Shown here in pieces: positions 35,362 through 43,528 of a stretch of 64,000 nucleotides of DNA (positions are counted from its first letter, which is position 1; every line of letters starts with the position of its first letter). The position numbers and the translations under genes are program-made. The notes under the pieces were generated by a model. The model had not been told where the DNA came from. It saw nothing but the letters and a program-made list of their open reading frames with translations, and searched no databases. The stretch is from Paenibacillus macerans (GTDB lineage: Bacteria; Bacillota; Bacilli; Paenibacillales; Paenibacillaceae). The stretch lies in NCBI RefSeq assembly GCF_900454495.1, contig NZ_UGSI01000001.1, forward strand, positions 1,984,001 through 2,048,000, written 5' to 3'.

Positions 35362-36161
35362 CAGCCCGGGCGGCGGTCGGCGAAAACGGGGATACGTCCG
35401 CGAACCTCATCCACGAGCGGGAGCTCGACGGCTCCGGTAACGATTTCTTCCCCTTCTCCGCCTTCCGTCACGATTTCGCCCCACGGGTCGATGATCATCG
35501 AATGCCCGAAAAAGTCCGATCCGCCCCCGCTGCCTACCCGGTTGCAGGCCACCACGTACATCTGATTTTCGATCGCCCGGGCCATCAGCAGCGTGCGCCA
35601 GTGACGGAGCCGGGGATGCGGCCATTCCGCGGGGACGAACAGGATCTTGGCGCCCTGCAGGGCCAGCGTCCGGGCCAGCTCCGGAAACCGGATATCGTAG
35701 CAGATTGACGCTCCGGCTTTCGTGCCGTCCAATTCAAAGACGACGTTCCGCTCCCCCGGCGCCAAATATTTCTCCTCCTCCATCAGCCGGAACAGATGAA
35801 GTTTGGCATAACGGGCCGTCTCTTTTCCCTCGCGATCAAAAACATACATGGCATTGTAAATTTTCCCGTCCCTCTTCTCGGCAATAGAGCCGCCGACGAT
35901 ATGAATGCGGTGCTTCGCGGCAAACGCCGACAGCCACTCCCGCGTCGCCTTGCCTTCGGTGTCGGCCAATTCGTCAATCCGTTCCAAGGCGTAACCCGTG
36001 TTCCACATTTCCGGAAGCACGGCCAGATCGAGGTCCGGATGCTCCCGGACCGCCCGCTCCAACAGTTCCCGCATAGCCCTGCGGTTTTCCTCCGGTTCCC
36101 CCAGCTTGATATCGCCCTGAACCAGGGCCACCCGCCATTTTCCTTGCTGTAGCTCCGCCAT
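35349..36161 (-). CDS. Carbon-nitrogen hydrolase (Nit2/omega-amidase-like)
   Basis: Nitrilase-superfamily amidase of 270 residues with a complete Glu-Lys-Cys triad: Glu in LAVLPEMWNTGY, Lys in YAKLHLF, Cys in GASICYDIRFPEL. Family relatives act on 2-oxoglutaramate or 2-oxosuccinamate or repair deaminated glutathione. The nearby mtnE transaminase produces oxo-amide by-products in other bacilli, so a link is conceivable but the genes are 4 kb apart. The start ATG 36161 has AAGGAGTG. Confidence 0.88.
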   Translation of the reverse strand: MAELQQGKWRVALVQGDIKLGEPEENRRAMRELLERAVREHPDLDLAVLPEMWNTGYALERIDELADTEGKATREWLSAFAAKHRIHIVGGSIAEKRDGKIYNAMYVFDREGKETARYAKLHLFRLMEEEKYLAPGERNVVFELDGTKAGASICYDIRFPELARTLALQGAKILFVPAEWPHPRLRHWRTLLMARAIENQMYVVACNRVGSGGGSDFFGHSMIIDPWGEIVTEGGEGEEIVTGAVELPLVDEVRGRIPVFADRRPGCYEL

Positions 36162-36265
36162 ATTATTCACTCCTTAAGAGCACTATACCAGATATGATAG
36201 CTTGCTGCTTCACGGGCGGCAATAAGCCGAAAATTCGGCATATAGAGTCTGACAGAAAACTTCCC

Positions 36266-37225
36266 TTACCTGCTTCTGCCCACCATTCTTTTGATCGTGT
36301 GTCTTCTTCCTTTGATCGATAAAGCCAGTTGGTAGACGTTCTCCGGCAGCGGCGTGCCCGCGTATCCCCCATCTCCGATCGCATGGATGTCCGCGCCTGT
36401 CTGCTTCATCATCAAGGCGATCATGGCGATCGTCTGCACATCCGCCCCTTCTACCGAACTGTTCAGAAAGGAAAGGGCCAAAGTGCCCGGTTTGTACGAA
36501 TGAACGAATTCCACGCAGCTTCTGACATGTTCTACCGTAATGCCGTGTCTCGAACCGGGGGCCGGCAGGGTAATCACGTCGGCGCCGGCATCGATCAGGT
36601 CCTTGATGATCTCATTGGAAGGCCTTTCGCTGAGCGGGTCGCCCAACACTTTTTCGATCGTACCGTCCTCCCACTTACCCGCGCAAATTAGCATTTGATC
36701 TCCCAGCGTTTCTTTGGCCAGTTTCGTGGCCGCGATAATTCGCTCAAAAGTCGTTCCGGCCGACGGATTGCCGCCAAGCACGATAAAATCGGCGCCGATC
36801 TCCAGCGCGCGCAGGAAGTTCTCTTTGGAAGCCACCCTGCCTTCTTTCGCTTCCACATACCGCTCGCCCGCCACTTTCGCTTCAGGGCTAGGGCATTCGA
36901 ATAAAATGCCAAGCGGGACGCCGGCCCATTCTTTAACCTGGTTTAAGCTGTATGGCTTATCGGCCATTTTTCCGTGTTCCATTTCTCGAAGCCCGATATT
37001 GGCCTGCTCGTTCACCATGTCAAAACCGTTGAGCATCACCATATCCGCCCCAAATGCGGCTTGAATCTCGGCGTTCGTCACCCCGTCGACCAATCCCGCA
37101 TTGATCTTGACCAGATGCTGTCCCATGATGACCCGGCCTTCGGAAGCAAAAATCGCTTCCTTCAGCTCCATGGCATTCATTTTCATGATATCGCTTTTCT
37201 TGCATGCTATCAGTCGTTTGGCCAC
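36266..37225 (-). CDS. DUF7916-family protein (TIM-barrel-like, unknown function)
   Basis: Protein of 319 residues with alternating strand-helix pattern of a TIM barrel (GADMVMLNGFDM; GADFIVLGGNPSAG; AGADVITLPAPGSRHG; MIALMMKQTGADIHAIGDGGY). It seems to fit the DUF7916 family, sometimes described as a phosphonomutase-like protein; no function is established. It begins with GTG 37225, preceded by GGAGGAG. Last gene of a sugar-phosphate operon with an epimerase and isomerase, which suggests it handles a carbohydrate intermediate. Confidence 0.75.
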   Translation of the reverse strand: MAKRLIACKKSDIMKMNAMELKEAIFASEGRVIMGQHLVKINAGLVDGVTNAEIQAAFGADMVMLNGFDMVNEQANIGLREMEHGKMADKPYSLNQVKEWAGVPLGILFECPSPEAKVAGERYVEAKEGRVASKENFLRALEIGADFIVLGGNPSAGTTFERIIAATKLAKETLGDQMLICAGKWEDGTIEKVLGDPLSERPSNEIIKDLIDAGADVITLPAPGSRHGITVEHVRSCVEFVHSYKPGTLALSFLNSSVEGADVQTIAMIALMMKQTGADIHAIGDGGYAGTPLPENVYQLALSIKGRRHTIKRMVGRSR

Positions 37226-37284
37226 TGTAATCTCCTCCAGATATCGTTATTTATAAGCCATCCGTTTAACACAAATATTGCTGC

Positions 37285-37716
37285 TCAGGTACCTTCGATC
37301 ATCGCGATCCGGTCCGCATGGCGTTCGCCCTCGAATTCCGCATCCAGCCACGCCTTTACAATCATTTTCGCCAATTCGCTGCCGACAACACGGGCGCCAA
37401 AAGCCAAAATATTCGTATTGTTGTGCTGCTTGGACAACTGGGCCGAATAAGGTTCGCTGCATACGACCGCCCGGATTCCCTTGACTTTATTGGCGGAGAT
37501 CGAGATGCCTACACCTGTCCCGCAGATGAGAATCCCCGCATCCGCTTGCTTCCCGGCTACCGCTTCGGCAACTAGCTTGCCGTATTTGGGATAATCGGTG
37601 GGTTCGGCGGTTTGCGGTCCGTAATCGACGACCTCATGCCCCAGCTCTTCGAGATAGGCCGAGATGACCGACTTTAGCTCCACCGCGACATGATCGCTGC
37701 CAATGGCGATTTTCAT
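37285..37716 (-). CDS. rpiB: RpiB/LacAB-family sugar-phosphate isomerase
   Basis: Ribose-5-phosphate or allose-6-phosphate isomerase type B, 143 residues. Signatures are IAIGSDHVAVELK, DYGPQT, and the catalytic Cys in GILICGTGVGISISANK, with the HNNTNILAFGARV segment. In an operon with an allulose-6-phosphate-epimerase-like gene, the allose-type role (AlsI/AlsB-like) is as likely as the pentose pathway one. Confidence 0.9.
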   Translation of the reverse strand: MKIAIGSDHVAVELKSVISAYLEELGHEVVDYGPQTAEPTDYPKYGKLVAEAVAGKQADAGILICGTGVGISISANKVKGIRAVVCSEPYSAQLSKQHNNTNILAFGARVVGSELAKMIVKAWLDAEFEGERHADRIAMIEGT

Positions 37717-37744
37717 GCAAAATTCCTCCTTCGCTTTACAGCCT

Positions 37745-38404
37745 TTAAGCGCCGCTCTTTAATCTGCTGATAATCGATTTATAAGATTCCGGTTTGCCGA
37801 ACAGGGTCGAACTCCCGAGGACAAAGCCTTCAACGCCATATTCGGACAATTCTTCGATTTTCTCTTCCGAGATCGCCCCGTCAACGACGATCGTAAACGG
37901 CAGCCCCTTTTGCCTTTTCAAGGCGTGCAGCGCTTGGATCTTCTCGTCGACATACGGTAAATATTTCTGTCCGGCAGATCCCGGGTTCACCGTCATAACG
38001 AGTACATAATCGACCAAGCTGAGCAGCGGGTCCACGGCAGCCAGGGAAGTTCCGGGGTTCAGGGCAATACCGGCTTTGACGCCATGGGCCCGGATGCGAT
38101 CGATGGTGCGGGCCGGATGTTTGTCCGCCTCGGGATGAAAATAAATGATATCCGCCCCTTTCGCGGAGAACAAATCAATGTAGTCGCCGGGGCTGTCGAT
38201 CATCAGGTGAACATCGACCATCTTGCCGGTTTGCTTGCGGATCAATTCCAAATCCTGAAGCCCCATGCCGAAGTTGGGAACGAATTTCCCGTCCATGATA
38301 TCGATGTGGTAAATATCCACATTCGCTGCGTCCAATGCGGCCACTTCGTTTTCCAACGATTTGAAGTTGGCGCACATCATCGAAGGACACAATAGTTTGC
38401 CCAT
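37745..38404 (-). CDS. Ribulose-/allulose-phosphate 3-epimerase family protein (AlsE-like)
   Basis: Metal-dependent TIM-barrel 3-epimerase of 219 residues. Active-site motifs: YHIDIMDGKFVPNFGMG, DVHLMIDSPGDYI, IIYFHPEADKH, VLVMTVNPGSAGQKY and VVDGAISEEKI. It differs from housekeeping Rpe (for example FHPEADKH, with the bulky M-C-A region near the start), pointing to D-allulose-6-phosphate or a related hexulose. The start ATG 38404 has GAAGGTGAT. An operator palindrome lies 21 bases upstream. Confidence 0.82.
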   Translation of the reverse strand: MGKLLCPSMMCANFKSLENEVAALDAANVDIYHIDIMDGKFVPNFGMGLQDLELIRKQTGKMVDVHLMIDSPGDYIDLFSAKGADIIYFHPEADKHPARTIDRIRAHGVKAGIALNPGTSLAAVDPLLSLVDYVLVMTVNPGSAGQKYLPYVDEKIQALHALKRQKGLPFTIVVDGAISEEKIEELSEYGVEGFVLGSSTLFGKPESYKSIISRLKSGA

Positions 38405-38424
38405 AAAAATCACCTTCTTAAGTT

Positions 38425-38440
38425 GGGTAATCGATTACTC
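38425..38440. promoter_or_regulatory. LacI-type operator O1 upstream of the epimerase
   Basis: GGGTAATCGATTACTC, a near-perfect 16-bp palindrome with central CG, as LacI-family proteins bind. It matches three more sites in and beyond the regulator's own upstream region. Confidence 0.75.
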
Positions 38441-38507
38441 ATAGTTCTTGCATTTGTAACACCCTTTCCTTAAAGGAGGTTACAAATGTCTCTTGTAGTC
38501 GCAAAAA

Positions 38508-39521
38508 TTAAGTTGTCTTTCTTTCCACCAAATGAACCGGAACGCGTGTGTGCTGCCCATGTTTTACGGCGGAGCCGTTGATCATGTCCAGCAGGTTCGC
38601 GTAGGCATGTTTAGCCAGAATCGCCTCATCCTGGTCAATCGTGGTCAGCGGCGGATTGCAGTACTTGGATATCTGGTTGTTGTCGAAACCGACGATTTTC
38701 ACTTGCTCAGGGATGTTGTAGCCCTTCTCCTGCAGCATAAGCATCGCTCCCAAGGCCAGCCAATCGTTCGTGGCGAAAATGCCGTCAAAAGACAAGTCCG
38801 CATCCAGCGCTTTCTGGATGACCTTTCGTGCACCTTCCAGATTATTGCTGTGCTCATCAATATAAACCACATTTTGTTCATGAATCGGAAAACCGTACTG
38901 CTTTAACGCTTCCTCGTAACCCTTTAGCCGCTCATTGACGGAAGATAAATTGTTCCTTTTGGTCAAGAGCAGAATGTTTTTGCACCCTTTGCGGATTAAT
39001 TCCTCCGTAGCAAGCCGTCCGCCTTCAAGATGATTCGATTCGATAAAGGCCACGTTCTTGTTGATTTTGGGCCGGCGGTCAATACAAACGATGGGAACGT
39101 TTCTCCGCAAAATATCGGTCAGAATTTCCTCCTGGCCGGAGATGCAAATCAGTCCGTCCACCATCTTCCCTTCAAGCGTTTTCAAATATTCCTTTTCCTT
39201 CTCGGCGCTTTTGGCCGTATTGCATATAATCGTGGAATACCCCTCTTCAAAAAAGAGACGCTCGATTTCCTGAACGATCGCGGCAAAAAATTCGTTGCTG
39301 ATATCGGGAACCAGCAAACCGATCGTCTGGGATTTGTTCATGCGCAAACTTTTGGCCACGAAATTGGTTTCATAATGGTGCTTGTTGATCACATCCATGA
39401 CCTTCTTCCGCGTCTCGTCGGAAAAACGGCCGTTATCATTGATGACGCGGGAGACCGTGGCCACCGAAACGCCGCTTAGACGGGCGATTTCCTTAATTGA
39501 AATGTGGTTGCCCTTTTTCAT
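38508..39521 (-). CDS. LacI-family repressor of the sugar-phosphate operon
   Basis: Repressor of 337 residues: N-terminal helix-turn-helix (ISIKEIARLSGVSVATVSRV) with the hinge helix (FVAKSLRMNKSQTIGLLVPD), then a periplasmic-binding-like effector domain (DGIFATNDWLALGAMLML). The start ATG 39521 has GAGGGACGATG; the frame is open to 39581. It reads ahead of the epimerase-isomerase-DUF7916 genes, which start 103 bases after it. The four GAGTAATCGATTACCC-like palindromes flanking it are its likely targets, with autoregulation. Confidence 0.9.
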   Translation of the reverse strand: MKKGNHISIKEIARLSGVSVATVSRVINDNGRFSDETRKKVMDVINKHHYETNFVAKSLRMNKSQTIGLLVPDISNEFFAAIVQEIERLFFEEGYSTIICNTAKSAEKEKEYLKTLEGKMVDGLICISGQEEILTDILRRNVPIVCIDRRPKINKNVAFIESNHLEGGRLATEELIRKGCKNILLLTKRNNLSSVNERLKGYEEALKQYGFPIHEQNVVYIDEHSNNLEGARKVIQKALDADLSFDGIFATNDWLALGAMLMLQEKGYNIPEQVKIVGFDNNQISKYCNPPLTTIDQDEAILAKHAYANLLDMINGSAVKHGQHTRVPVHLVERKTT

Positions 39522-39551
39522 TGCACATCGTCCCTCACTGATACCGAATTC

Positions 39552-39567
39552 GAGTAATCGTTTACTC
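39552..39567. promoter_or_regulatory. LacI-type operator O2
   Basis: GAGTAATCGTTTACTC, 30 bases before the LacI-family start codon; close match to O1, O3 and O4. Well placed for autoregulation. Confidence 0.75.
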
Positions 39568-39668
39568 ATATTTGATATCAATGTAACACGTTTCTCCTTG
39601 GAGTGTCAATGTTTCGGAGAGCAAGGATCTGCTTTATGCTTTATGCCTCCTAACCTGACCCGTCTGCG

Positions 39669-39684
39669 GGGTAAACGATTACCC
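39669..39684. promoter_or_regulatory. LacI-type operator O3
   Basis: GGGTAAACGATTACCC palindrome in the 400-base divergent region between the repressor and mtnE. Confidence 0.75.
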
Positions 39685-39744
39685 AATAGATTAATATTTC
39701 TTTGTGATACTCCCCCCCATATGATCGTTCTGCAATCCATAAAC

Positions 39745-39760
39745 GAGTAATCGATTACCC
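39745..39760. promoter_or_regulatory. LacI-type operator O4
   Basis: GAGTAATCGATTACCC palindrome. With O2 and O3 it gives three sites within about 210 bases, so looping is possible. I see no other structure in the rest of the gap 39522-39925. Confidence 0.75.
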
Positions 39761-39925
39761 ATTTATTTAACTCGTATCTTACCACCACATCTCGGGGCTG
39801 TCAAACCATAAATTCGCGGACAAGTTGCGGAAATTTATCCCTGCTTTTATTCCTCCTATACACCTCGAAATTCTCATGATAAATTATAAACATTATCATT
39901 TTTGAACCGGACCGGAGTGATCACG

Positions 39926-41137
39926 ATGAAGGAAATCAACGAAACCATCAACCCGTCTTCCATGGCTTTCCCCCTGCCGGTTGCCGATGTCATGCAGGGG
40001 CTGCCGACCCAATTTTTCGCGGGCCTTGTGCAGAATGTCAATCAAGAAATCGCGGCGGGCCATGACGTCATTAACTTGGGACAAGGAAATCCCGACCTGC
40101 CTACGCCGCCCCATATCGTTCACGCTCTTCAGCAAGCGGCGGAAAACCCGCTTTACCATAAATATTCTCCGTTTAGAGGTTATGAGTTTCTGAAAGAAGC
40201 GGTTGCCCGGCGGTACCTGGAGGATTACGGCGTACAGCTTGATCCGGAGCGGGAAGTGGCCATTTTGTTCGGCGGAAAAACCGGACTTGTCCAGCTGCCC
40301 CAGGTGCTTTTGAATCCGGGGGACATCTGCCTGGTGCCCGATCCGGGTTACCCGGACTACTGGTCCGGCGTGGCCTTGGCCAAGGCGCGGCTGGCCTTTA
40401 TGCCATTAACGGAGCAAAATGCGTTTTTGCCCGATTACAAGGCCATTCCGACCTCCGATTTGAAGCAGGCAAAACTGATGTATCTGAATTACCCGAACAA
40501 TCCGACCGCGGCGACTGCTCCGCTCTCTTTTTATGAAGACACCGTGGAATTCGCAAGCCGCAACCGGATTGTCGTCGCCAGCGATTTCGCCTACGGAGCC
40601 ATCGGTTACGACGGGCATCGTCCGGCCAGCTTCCTGCAAGCTCCCGGCGCCAAAGAAGTCGGGGTCGAATTCTACACCTTGTCAAAAACGTACAACATGG
40701 CCGGCTGGCGGGTCGGCTTTGCGCTGGGCAACGCCGGGATCATCTCGCTGATCAACCTGCTGCAGGATCACATTTATGTCAGCCTGTTCGGCGCGGTTCA
40801 GGCGGCGGCCGCGGCGGCGCTGACCGGTTCGCAGGATTGCGTTACGGAACTCGCCCGGCGTTATGAGTCGCGCCGCGATACCTTTTTTCAGGCTTTGGAG
40901 CAAATCGGCTGGCATGCCTCCAAACCGCGGGGCTCCTTCTTTAGCTGGCTTCCGGTTCCAAAGGATTTCACCTCCGCCGCGTTTGCCGAACTGCTGCTTC
41001 GGGAAGCCAAAGTTGCGGTAGCGCCGGGGATCGGCTTCGGGGAACACGGCGAAGGATACGTCCGCATCGGACTGCTCAGCTGCGAAGACCGCCTGCAGGA
41101 AGCCGCACGGCGAATCGGACGGCTCGGCTTGTTTTAA
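39926..41137 (+). CDS. mtnE: Aminotransferase class I/II, MtnE-like (methionine salvage)
   Basis: PLP transaminase of 403 residues closely resembling Bacillus MtnE, which converts 4-methylthio-2-oxobutanoate to methionine. Shared segments: VINLGQGNPDLPTP, LFGGKTGLVQLPQ, PDPGYPDYWSGV, LMYLNYPNNPT, and the PLP Lys in LSKTYNMAGWRVGFA. The start ATG 39926 has CGGAGTGA; a TTG 24 bases upstream is less likely. No SAM riboswitch is visible upstream. Another mtn gene (mtnB) lies 4.6 kb downstream after the proline genes. Confidence 0.85.
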   Translation: MKEINETINPSSMAFPLPVADVMQGLPTQFFAGLVQNVNQEIAAGHDVINLGQGNPDLPTPPHIVHALQQAAENPLYHKYSPFRGYEFLKEAVARRYLEDYGVQLDPEREVAILFGGKTGLVQLPQVLLNPGDICLVPDPGYPDYWSGVALAKARLAFMPLTEQNAFLPDYKAIPTSDLKQAKLMYLNYPNNPTAATAPLSFYEDTVEFASRNRIVVASDFAYGAIGYDGHRPASFLQAPGAKEVGVEFYTLSKTYNMAGWRVGFALGNAGIISLINLLQDHIYVSLFGAVQAAAAAALTGSQDCVTELARRYESRRDTFFQALEQIGWHASKPRGSFFSWLPVPKDFTSAAFAELLLREAKVAVAPGIGFGEHGEGYVRIGLLSCEDRLQEAARRIGRLGLF

Positions 41138-41312
41138 AATAAGTTGGACTAAAGAAGTGGCGGAGCTAGACAAGAGTACTGAATTTTTAAGTGATTAAGG
41201 AAATCCGCGGCGGGGGAGTGATCGCAAGAACATTTCCCACGGCCGCCCTAGCGAAAAACATAAGGGGGCCGGCATTGCATCAAATCGGACAAGATACATT
41301 TCTAAGCACGAA

Positions 41313-41513
41313 ACTATGCTAACGGTTGCCACAACCGCTATTTGTCCCAAAAACATAGATTACAAATTGTAACGGTTGCCATAGCGCTTATTTCATGGAA
41401 ACCCTGCTATTTCCGCTTAGCTTCAGGCAAATAACGACGCTCATAACCGTTAGAATTCAGAAAAAGTCTTTTTTCGTAAAATAGCAGCTGCAACAACCGT
41501 TAGATTTCCGGCG
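41313..41513. repeat. R1 composite intergenic repeat, copy 2 (inverted)
   Basis: Reverse-complement match of 3441-3640 over about 200 bp, with all four TAACGGTTG...-type units kept. It lies in the long non-coding stretch 41138-42392, together with an R2 copy, a 34-bp duplication and the T-box; I see no gene there. Confidence 0.75.
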
Positions 41514-41612
41514 GGCGGTTGGATCGGTTCGAAAACCTGAGCTTTTGCGGGAATTCTGCATGTATCAGGGCTACAAATTGTCTTGTGCAAGAAGTAAAAT
41601 GCAAGGGCTAGT

Positions 41613-41819
41613 GAACATAAGGACAAAGCAGGGCGTTATTTCGGCGATCCCCCCATTTTGAGCGAAATAGAGATACTTTATGCCGCTATTTTCCCCGGCA
41701 GCAAGGAAATGTCCGCGTTCTGGGGCCACTCACAGGAAAGTAAGAACAAAAAATGCCGCTAATGGGGATGAAGATGCCTGGCTCCGGACAATAAGTACAT
41801 AAAATGCCGCTATCTTGCT
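41613..41819. repeat. R2 composite intergenic repeat, copy 2
   Basis: Same-orientation homologue of 24041-24252 and 62674-62880, with units CGTTATTTCGGC, ATGCCGCTATTTT, AAAAATGCCGCTAATGGG and AAAATGCCGCTATCTT. Confidence 0.75.
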
Positions 41820-41821
41820 GG

Positions 41822-41915
41822 CCCAGCCGATGGTGTTCGTCGTTCGGCAGCTCGTCAGTAACACAAGCTTGAACACAAGCTCCCAGCCAACGGTGTTCGC
41901 CCTTCGTTAACTCGT
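41822..41915. repeat. 34-bp direct duplication
   Basis: CCCAGCC(G/A)A(T/C)GGTGTTCG... at 41822-41855 recurs at 41882-41915 with six or so differences, separated by a 26-base spacer containing two AACACAAGCT copies. Confidence 0.6.
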
Positions 41916-41960
41916 TATCAAGCGCCCAATTTTAGTTTGAGCCCCATTTAGCTTTTTTCT

Positions 41961-41989
41961 TTGCAAAAAAGAAAGTACGGTGGTATCCT
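41961..41989 (+). promoter_or_regulatory. Putative promoter of the proBAC leader
   Basis: TTGCAA (41961-41966), 17 bases, TATCCT (41984-41989), about 35 bases before the T-box stem I. Confidence 0.5.
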
Positions 41990-42021
41990 AACAGTAATCG
42001 TATTCATATCGGACATCCATA

Positions 42022-42258
42022 CAAACGCATAGACGGGACCAGTACGAAAGACCGCGGCGCTCCAGAGAGTAAATTCCATCGGCTGAGAGAATTTACATGC
42101 TTGCCCTTTCCGAATCCTACCCCCGAGCGGCCGGCCCCAAAGCCGGACAGCGCCCCTGTTACCGGGCAATCCGAGTCGGATGAGAAACCTCATCAATAAA
42201 GGTGGTACCGCGGAAGTCACACTTTCGTCCTTTGCGTGCAAAGGCGGAAGTTTTTTTA
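42022..42258 (+). ncRNA. T-box riboswitch, proline-type, upstream of proB
   Basis: tRNA-sensing leader. Stem I landmarks are ACCAGTACGAAAG, AGAGAG (42064-42069) and GGCTGAGAG; the specifier loop GAATCCTACC gives codon CCT (42116-42118), proline. The T-box sequence AAAGGTGGTACCGCGG is at 42198-42213. The terminator stem 42219-42252 (ACTTTCGTCC... with ...GGCGGAAGT) ends in TTTTTTTATTTT. Uncharged tRNA-Pro would stabilise the antiterminator and allow proBAC expression, as known for Bacillus proBA. Confidence 0.9.
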
Positions 42259-42392
42259 TTTTGCGGGAAAATGCGGAAAAGACCGTTTTTGCTTGATTAG
42301 CGGCTCTCATGTCCGTTACATCCTGCGGCTCGCGCAACCATCCGTTACCCGCACACACACGTTATTATTCAAGTTTTGGAGGAGTGGTCACC

Positions 42393-43499
42393 ATGCTGCG
42401 TCGCATCGTCGTCAAAATCGGAAGCAGTTCGCTGACTTCGTCGGAAGGAGGGTTAAACCGGGACGCCGTCCGTTATTTCGCCGCCGAGCTGGCCGGTCTC
42501 ATCCGGGCCGGGTACCAGCCCCTGCTCGTCACCTCCGGCGCCGTGGCCGCCGGCTTCCGCGAAATCGGCTACCCCGAGCGGCCCAAGCTGCTGCATGAGA
42601 AACAGGCGGCCGCCGCGGTAGGCCAGGCGCTGCTCATGCAGGCGTACCGCGAAGCGCTCGCCGAACATCGCGTATCCGCGGCCCAGGTGCTGCTTACCCG
42701 CTCCGATTTTCAGAACCGCAAGCGGACGGGCAATGCGAGCATGGCGATCGAAGAGCTGCTGCGGCAGGGCGTCCTGCCGATCATCAACGAAAACGACACC
42801 GTGTCGCTGGACGAGTTGAAATTCGGTGACAACGACACGCTGTCGGCCTTGGTCGCCAATTTGATCAAAGCCGAGCATCTGCTCATTTTGACGGATATGG
42901 ACGGGCTTTACACCAAGGACCCGCGCCTTGATCCAAACGCCACGCGCATCGCCCGCGTCGCCGAAATCACGGGCGACCTGTACGCGATCGCCGGCGGGGC
43001 GGGCTCCGCGGTCGGCACGGGCGGCATGCGCTCCAAAATCGACGCGGCCAAAATCGCTTCGATCGGCGGCGTTCCCGTCTTCGTCGGCAAGGTAGGGGAG
43101 CCCGGCGATCTGCTGGCGGCGCTGCGGGGCGACGGCCGCGGCACCTACTTTGAAGCGCACGGGTCCGCCCTGCCGCGCAAAAAACAATGGCTCGGCTTCT
43201 TCTCCACCCCGTTCGGCACGCTGACGGTCGATGCCGGCGCCGAAGAAGCGCTCATTCACGGCGGTCGCAGCCTGCTCCCGGTGGGCGTAAAGTGCGCAAC
43301 CGGCCACTTTCATACGGGAGATGTCGTGGAAGTCGTCAATCCCGGCGGGGAAGTGCTGGGACGCGGGATCGTCAATTACGACGCCGAGCAGCTGCAGGAA
43401 ATTCTCGGGCTTCCCAGCGGGGAGGTCATCAAGAAGCTGGAAATCGTCCACCGTCTGGAAGTTATTCACCGGGACGAATGGATTTCGTTAAAATCATAA
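42393..43499 (+). CDS. proB: Glutamate 5-kinase
   Basis: First enzyme of proline synthesis, 368 residues: amino-acid kinase domain (RRIVVKIGSSSL; VTSGAVAAGF; INENDTVSLDELKFGDNDTLSA; GTGGMRSKIDAAKIA) followed by a PUA domain (about 275-360). The start ATG 42393 has GGAGG ten bases upstream; the frame is open back to 42309, inside the leader. First gene behind the T-box. Confidence 0.96.
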   Translation: MLRRIVVKIGSSSLTSSEGGLNRDAVRYFAAELAGLIRAGYQPLLVTSGAVAAGFREIGYPERPKLLHEKQAAAAVGQALLMQAYREALAEHRVSAAQVLLTRSDFQNRKRTGNASMAIEELLRQGVLPIINENDTVSLDELKFGDNDTLSALVANLIKAEHLLILTDMDGLYTKDPRLDPNATRIARVAEITGDLYAIAGGAGSAVGTGGMRSKIDAAKIASIGGVPVFVGKVGEPGDLLAALRGDGRGTYFEAHGSALPRKKQWLGFFSTPFGTLTVDAGAEEALIHGGRSLLPVGVKCATGHFHTGDVVEVVNPGGEVLGRGIVNYDAEQLQEILGLPSGEVIKKLEIVHRLEVIHRDEWISLKS

Positions 43500-43528
43500 A
43501 TCAAAGAATCATAAGGAGGCCTAAAACC

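Noticed and set aside
36266..39581. Ribulose-phosphate epimerase gene as housekeeping rpe of the pentose pathway
   Set aside because: Its LacI control, RpiB and DUF7916 partners and divergent active-site segments favour a special sugar route, though it cannot be excluded.
42309..42392. In-frame N-terminal extension of proB
   Set aside because: No family similarity; it starts right after the T-box terminator, while ATG 42393 has GGAGG and matches the family start.
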